From Candidatus Omnitrophota bacterium (GTDB taxonomy: Bacteria > Omnitrophota > Gorgyraeia > Tantalellales > Tantalellaceae): 9,394 nucleotides of DNA. Position 1 is the stretch's first letter, and each line of letters opens with the position of its first letter. Location of the stretch: positions 1-9,394 of the forward strand of contig JABMSC010000115.1 of the NCBI GenBank assembly GCA_013204685.1, read 5' to 3'. The position numbers and the translations under genes were made by a program. This document shows positions 5,925 through 9,394 of the stretch, one piece after another. Below the pieces are notes generated by a model that saw only the letters and a program-made list of their open reading frames with translations, ran no database searches and had not been told where the DNA came from.

Positions 5925-7727
5925 ATGCAGCCATATAAACATGAGACCCACCTGAGTGACTACCTGCATATCATCAAAAGTCGAAAAGGCGTCGTTATAA
6001 CTTTTTTCTTTTTGATAGTTTTTCTTGTGACGCTGGGAAGCTTCCTGATGGAACCTGTCTATCGCGCGACAGTTACGCTTTTTGTTGATATTGAGAGTCC
6101 CAATGTTCTCACCGCCACTGACTCGGTGGCCCTGGGGACCACCAATTATTATACATATAAGGAATACTTCCAGAGCCAGAAAGAACTTATAAAAAACCGC
6201 ACCATAGCACGTCAGGTATTTGATGAACTCGACCTTAAGGAAAACCCGGCTTATATCAGCGAAGAATACCCCATGCAGAAGCTCCTGGATAGGATCGGGA
6301 AGGTGTTCGGCCTGGACCAGAACAGAAAATACATTGCCTTCAAGTATTCGGTCAGGGATATCTCCAGGAACATACAGGAACAACTGAGTTACGGGAAAGC
6401 TGGAAAACCCGAAAAGGATAAAGACTACATTAAGGAATTTCTTGAAAAAGTGCATGTTGAGCCCGTGAGGGATACACGCCTTTTACTTCTTAATGTGGAC
6501 GATACGGATCCCGAGCTGGCGGCAGATATAGCCAACGAAATGGCCGAAATATACGTATCACGGAATCTCGCATATATAACCAAAAGCGAGCTTATGAACC
6601 TTCATAAGAACGAATACCTGCGACTTCAGGCGAAGCTTTCCGAGTATTCCAAGGTGTATAAGCATAAACATCCTAAAATGATACGCCTCAAACAGGAAAT
6701 AGCTCAGATGGAAGGGCGTATCAGCAAAGAAAAAGAGATAGCTGATAAATATGATCTGGGGAATTTTTACACGACCGACATAACCTTGACTGGCTCAAGT
6801 TCTATTCTCGCGGGTTTCAAGGCAAATAATATTACGATCCAGGATTCGGCGGAAGTTCCCATAATACCGATAAAACCCAAAAAGCGTTTAAATATACTGC
6901 TGGCTGTAATCGTGGGGATCTTTGGTGGTATCGGACTGGCCTTTTTCTTTGATTATCTGGACAATACCGTTAAATCATCGGAAGATATCGAAAGGTTGGT
7001 AGGATGGCCTTTCCTCGGATCTATACCAAAGATGAGGAAGAGAACGAAAATAAAAGATCTTTTTGTGCAGTTTTATCCGCAGGATCCCGTAGCCGAAGCA
7101 TACCGCACTGTAAGGACCAGTGTGGTTTTCTCAGCTACGGAAGAACATCCTTTAAAGAGTATAATAGTTACAAGCCCGGGGCCGCAGGAGGGTAAGACCG
7201 TTACGCTTTGTAATCTTGGTATCGCAATGGCCCAGAGCAATAATCGAGTTCTCCTGGTAGATGCTGACATGCGCAAGTCACGTCTCCACTATGCGTTCAG
7301 AAAGACGAACAAAACGGGTTTAAGCAGTTTTCTCTCCGGACAGGCCGACTTTGATGATATTGTTCTGGAAACAAACGTAGAAAATCTTTATCTGGCACCG
7401 GCAGGCCCGCATCCTCCGGACCCCTCCGAGCTTCTTTCAAGTCACAAGATGCTGGAGTTCATAGATAGCGCTAAAGAGCGGTTCGATTTTATCCTGTTCG
7501 ATACCGCACCAATGGCTGTTGTTACTGACGCAGTTATCCTTTCAAAGATCGTTGACGGCACGATACTTGTCTTAGAGAGCGGGAAGACGACCAAAAAAAT
7601 GCTGCCACGGATGAATCAGCTGCTTATGGATGCTCACGCCAGAATAATAGGCGCACTTCTCAACAGGATCACTATTGCCGGCGCTAATTATCAGTACTAC
7701 GCCCGTTATTACGGAAGAAAAAAGTGA
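5925..7727 (+). CDS. Wzz-type polysaccharide co-polymerase fused to BY-kinase (tyrosine autokinase)
   Basis: This 600 aa inner-membrane protein is of the Wzc/PCP-2a type and controls polymer length and export through cycles of tyrosine phosphorylation. A Wzz domain begins at residue 8. TM1 is about 22-42, a periplasmic helical region contains the coiled-coil stretch near 230-270, and a proline-rich motif (PIIPIKPKK) precedes TM2 (about 322-345). The cytoplasmic kinase has the oligomerisation motif EAYRTVR (391-397), Walker A SPGPQEGKT (417-425, K424), Walker A' VDADMR (D446, D448) and Walker B ILFDTAP (D526). Five tyrosines cluster at the C-terminus (Y589, Y591, Y592, Y595, Y596), the usual autophosphorylation tail. 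The ATG has GGGAG at 5914-5918. The stop overlaps the next gene's start by 4 nt, coupling kinase to phosphatase. Length fits fused Proteobacteria-style enzymes, not the split Firmicutes pair. Confidence 0.96.
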   Translation: MQPYKHETHLSDYLHIIKSRKGVVITFFFLIVFLVTLGSFLMEPVYRATVTLFVDIESPNVLTATDSVALGTTNYYTYKEYFQSQKELIKNRTIARQVFDELDLKENPAYISEEYPMQKLLDRIGKVFGLDQNRKYIAFKYSVRDISRNIQEQLSYGKAGKPEKDKDYIKEFLEKVHVEPVRDTRLLLLNVDDTDPELAADIANEMAEIYVSRNLAYITKSELMNLHKNEYLRLQAKLSEYSKVYKHKHPKMIRLKQEIAQMEGRISKEKEIADKYDLGNFYTTDITLTGSSSILAGFKANNITIQDSAEVPIIPIKPKKRLNILLAVIVGIFGGIGLAFFFDYLDNTVKSSEDIERLVGWPFLGSIPKMRKRTKIKDLFVQFYPQDPVAEAYRTVRTSVVFSATEEHPLKSIIVTSPGPQEGKTVTLCNLGIAMAQSNNRVLLVDADMRKSRLHYAFRKTNKTGLSSFLSGQADFDDIVLETNVENLYLAPAGPHPPDPSELLSSHKMLEFIDSAKERFDFILFDTAPMAVVTDAVILSKIVDGTILVLESGKTTKKMLPRMNQLLMDAHARIIGALLNRITIAGANYQYYARYYGRKK

Positions 7728-8431
7728 TCGATATCCATTGTCACATATTACCCGGGCTGGATGACGGTCCGAAGACCGATGAAGAAGCACTGTCCATGTG
7801 CGAAGTAGCCGCAGATGACGGAGTGAAGACGATCGTAGCCACTCCGCATACCGGCAGGGAAGTTTATCAGACGAGCGCGGAGGATGTTCTGGCGGGAGTT
7901 TCTCATCTCAATGGACTGCTCGGGAAAAAAGGGATACCGATAAATATATTGCCCGGACATGACGTTTATGTTCATCCGGAAATAATCGAAAACATAAAGA
8001 AGAAAAAGGTCCTGACCGTAAACGATAACGGAAAGTATATAATTTTAGAACTTCCCGTTCAGTCGGTTCCTTTTTATGTGGAAAAGGTTGTCCTGGACCT
8101 TAAAGCAATAGGCGTAACAGGAATAATCAGCCATCCAGAACGCAATTATCATATCCAGAAAAACACGGGTGTTTTAGAAAAACTTGTATCCTCCGGTGCT
8201 TTAGTTCAGCTGACAGCATTAAGCCTGACAGGCGGGTTCGGCGCCCCGGCACAAAGAACAGCTGTTTCCTTGATCCATAAAGGACTGGCTCATATTATCG
8301 CTTCGGACGGACATTCAACGGAAGAGAGGCCTCCTGTACTGTCTCCGGCAGTTAAAGAAGCTGCTAAGTTTATAGGCGAAGAAAGGGCGCTTGAGATGGT
8401 AAATGCGAAGCCCAGAGAGATCATAAGTTAG
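7724..8431 (+). CDS. PHP-domain protein-tyrosine phosphatase (CpsB/CapC/YwqE type)
   Basis: This 235 aa cytosolic, metal-dependent phosphatase is expected to dephosphorylate the tyrosine tail of the BY-kinase. PHP motifs are DIHCHILPGLDDGP (H5, H7), ATPHTGR (H42), ILELP (E109), ISHPERN (H137) and SDGHS (D195, H197). The usual glutamate in the G-x-E segment after the third strand reads GHDVYV, so an aspartate (D80) stands in, possibly still a metal ligand. It starts at GTG within the overlap GTGA with the kinase stop, with GGAAG (7713-7717) just upstream, so translation is coupled. PHP-type partners are best known in Firmicutes, whereas enterobacteria use a low-molecular-weight phosphatase (Wzb); here it sits with a Gram-negative-type fused kinase. 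It is the last gene of the operon; no clear hairpin terminator follows. Confidence 0.95.
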   Translation: MIDIHCHILPGLDDGPKTDEEALSMCEVAADDGVKTIVATPHTGREVYQTSAEDVLAGVSHLNGLLGKKGIPINILPGHDVYVHPEIIENIKKKKVLTVNDNGKYIILELPVQSVPFYVEKVVLDLKAIGVTGIISHPERNYHIQKNTGVLEKLVSSGALVQLTALSLTGGFGAPAQRTAVSLIHKGLAHIIASDGHSTEERPPVLSPAVKEAAKFIGEERALEMVNAKPREIIS

Positions 8432-8537
8432 TTTAAATCCGCACCCCAACGCAATAACATCTTTATCTAAAATAAGTTAAGACTAATAACCTCAAAAAAC
8501 ACAAAATATCCATATTATTCTTATAACGATTTTCCAG

Positions 8538-8566
8538 TTGACATTTAAACCCAAACATGATAGGAT
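8538..8566 (+). promoter_or_regulatory. Candidate promoter for the S8 protease gene
   Basis: A consensus -35 TTGACA (8538-8543) lies 17 nt before TAGGAT (8561-8566), a 4/6 match to the -10 box. The predicted start near 8573 leaves a leader of about 55 nt. The surrounding 8432-8627 spacer is AT-rich and shows no ORF, convincing hairpin or repeat. This suggests the protease is transcribed separately from the polysaccharide operon, although no terminator is seen between them. Confidence 0.5.
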
Positions 8567-8627
8567 AACCAAAAGTTACTTTATGTAGCTTGTAGATTAT
8601 TTCAGGTGATAAACAATACATATACTT

Positions 8628-9394
8628 ATGAAAAACATGACTAAAAAAATTATTATATTATCGTTTGTATGTATCTTTGCATGGCAATTCCTTTGTCCTT
8701 ACGATACCTTTGCCGAGGAGAAACAAATGCCGGATATTATATCTCCCGGGGGCATTATCCATACAATGCTTAATTCCAGCGTACAGGGATATCTTGATAC
8801 ATTAAGCGAGGAGGGAAATAGCATTCTTTTAAAGGGGCGGTCTTTGTCCCGATCAAGAAATTCTTACTTTACGGGAAAAAATATGTCAACTACCGAGTTG
8901 GCCTTCAATACCGTTTCTTCTCAGTTTGTGCCCCAGGATGACTATTATGGAACTTCGGATCTTTTTACGGACTATACTGATATGTGGGGATGGCAGCGGA
9001 TCGGCATGGAGGATGCGTGGGATATTACGAAAGGGAATGGGGTGATCGTAGCCGTTTTAGATACGGGTATTGATTTTACGCATTCTGAGCTAGAGAACAA
9101 TATCTGGAGGAATGATCTGGAATATTATGGATTGCCCGGAGTCGATGATGACGGCAATGGTTTTATAGATGATATAAAAGGATGGGATTTTGTAGGAGCT
9201 GATTACAACAATCCGGTTGAAAGCAATAACCCAATAGACAATTATGGTCATGGTACCCATGTAGCGGGAATAATAGCCGCGGATGAAAATGATGAAGGGA
9301 TAATCGGCGTAGCTCCGGAGGCAAAGATCATGTCGCTTAAAGTTCTGGATGACATGGGGAGCGGCAGCCTGGAGATCGTGGCACAGGCCATAAG
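8628..9394 (+). CDS. Secreted subtilisin-like serine protease (S8), 3' truncated by the window
   Basis: 255 codons are readable, open to the window end. A Sec signal peptide (MKNMTKK, then a hydrophobic core IIILSFVCIFAWQFL) ends with a likely cut after TFA (about residue 30). A pro-region of roughly 100 residues follows, without a pattern I recognise. The S8 catalytic domain starts around GWQRIGMEDAWDITKGNG. It carries the catalytic Asp in VAVLDTGID (D145) and His in NYGHGTHVAG (H208), plus an acidic loop VDDDGNGFIDD that probably binds calcium, as in many extracellular subtilases. The catalytic Ser lies beyond the window. Two in-frame ATGs (8628, 8637) are possible; neither has a good ribosome-binding site, since AGGTGA at 8604-8609 is 18 nt from the first. 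It may process envelope or secreted proteins; any link to the polysaccharide system is positional only. Confidence 0.9.
   Translation, partial: MKNMTKKIIILSFVCIFAWQFLCPYDTFAEEKQMPDIISPGGIIHTMLNSSVQGYLDTLSEEGNSILLKGRSLSRSRNSYFTGKNMSTTELAFNTVSSQFVPQDDYYGTSDLFTDYTDMWGWQRIGMEDAWDITKGNGVIVAVLDTGIDFTHSELENNIWRNDLEYYGLPGVDDDGNGFIDDIKGWDFVGADYNNPVESNNPIDNYGHGTHVAGIIAADENDEGIIGVAPEAKIMSLKVLDDMGSGSLEIVAQAI

Noticed and set aside
5910..6455. 181-codon antisense reading frame within the Wzz/BY-kinase gene
   Set aside because: It lies wholly opposite a strongly supported coding region, and its product shows no recognisable domain; it is a shadow frame.
8432..8537. Terminator after the polysaccharide operon
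   Set aside because: No GC stem with a T-run was found; only AT-rich sequence without a convincing hairpin.

Overview
The window looks like a chromosomal segment from a Gram-negative (diderm) bacterium. An outer-membrane beta-barrel protein, a polysaccharide export (OPX) protein and signal peptides are all encoded here. A lineage cannot be fixed from this stretch. The mix of CHASE2/PP2C signalling, a plant-like phosphoglycerate mutase and tRNAs with encoded CCA would suit an uncultivated group such as Omnitrophota or a relative, but that is a guess. All protein genes lie on the + strand.

Layout. (1) 1-3367: the 3' part of a CHASE2 membrane sensor with a SpoIIE/RsbU-type PP2C phosphatase output, followed 10 nt later by a complete cofactor-independent phosphoglycerate mutase (gpmI). 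(2) 3387-3745: a tRNA pair, Leu(CAA) then Ala(GGC), with a well-formed promoter in front and a 23-bp perfect inverted repeat acting as terminator behind. (3) 3746-3972: a repeat-rich non-coding patch with a GC-rich potential multi-hairpin structure, a 14-bp tandem duplication that also forms a large imperfect inverted repeat, and a CTGTGAA heptamer repeat. (4) 4007-8431: a sigma70-like promoter and a four-gene polysaccharide secretion operon: beta-barrel porin, short OPX protein, Wzz/BY-kinase, and PHP-type tyrosine phosphatase. (5) 8432-9394: an AT-rich spacer with its own promoter, then the 5' part of a secreted subtilisin-like (S8) protease that runs off the window.

How the genes fit. The four-gene operon supplies the envelope-spanning and control parts of a Wzx/Wzy-type capsule or exopolysaccharide exporter. 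The kinase and its phosphatase set the phosphorylation cycle that governs chain length and assembly, the OPX protein forms the periplasmic part of the conduit, and the beta-barrel probably supplies the outer-membrane pore that this very short OPX protein cannot form itself. No glycosyltransferase, flippase or polymerase is present, so these must lie downstream or elsewhere.

The most notable points are the split OPX/porin arrangement, the plant-type gpmI subfamily, and the composite repeat element wedged between the tRNA terminator and the exopolysaccharide promoter.
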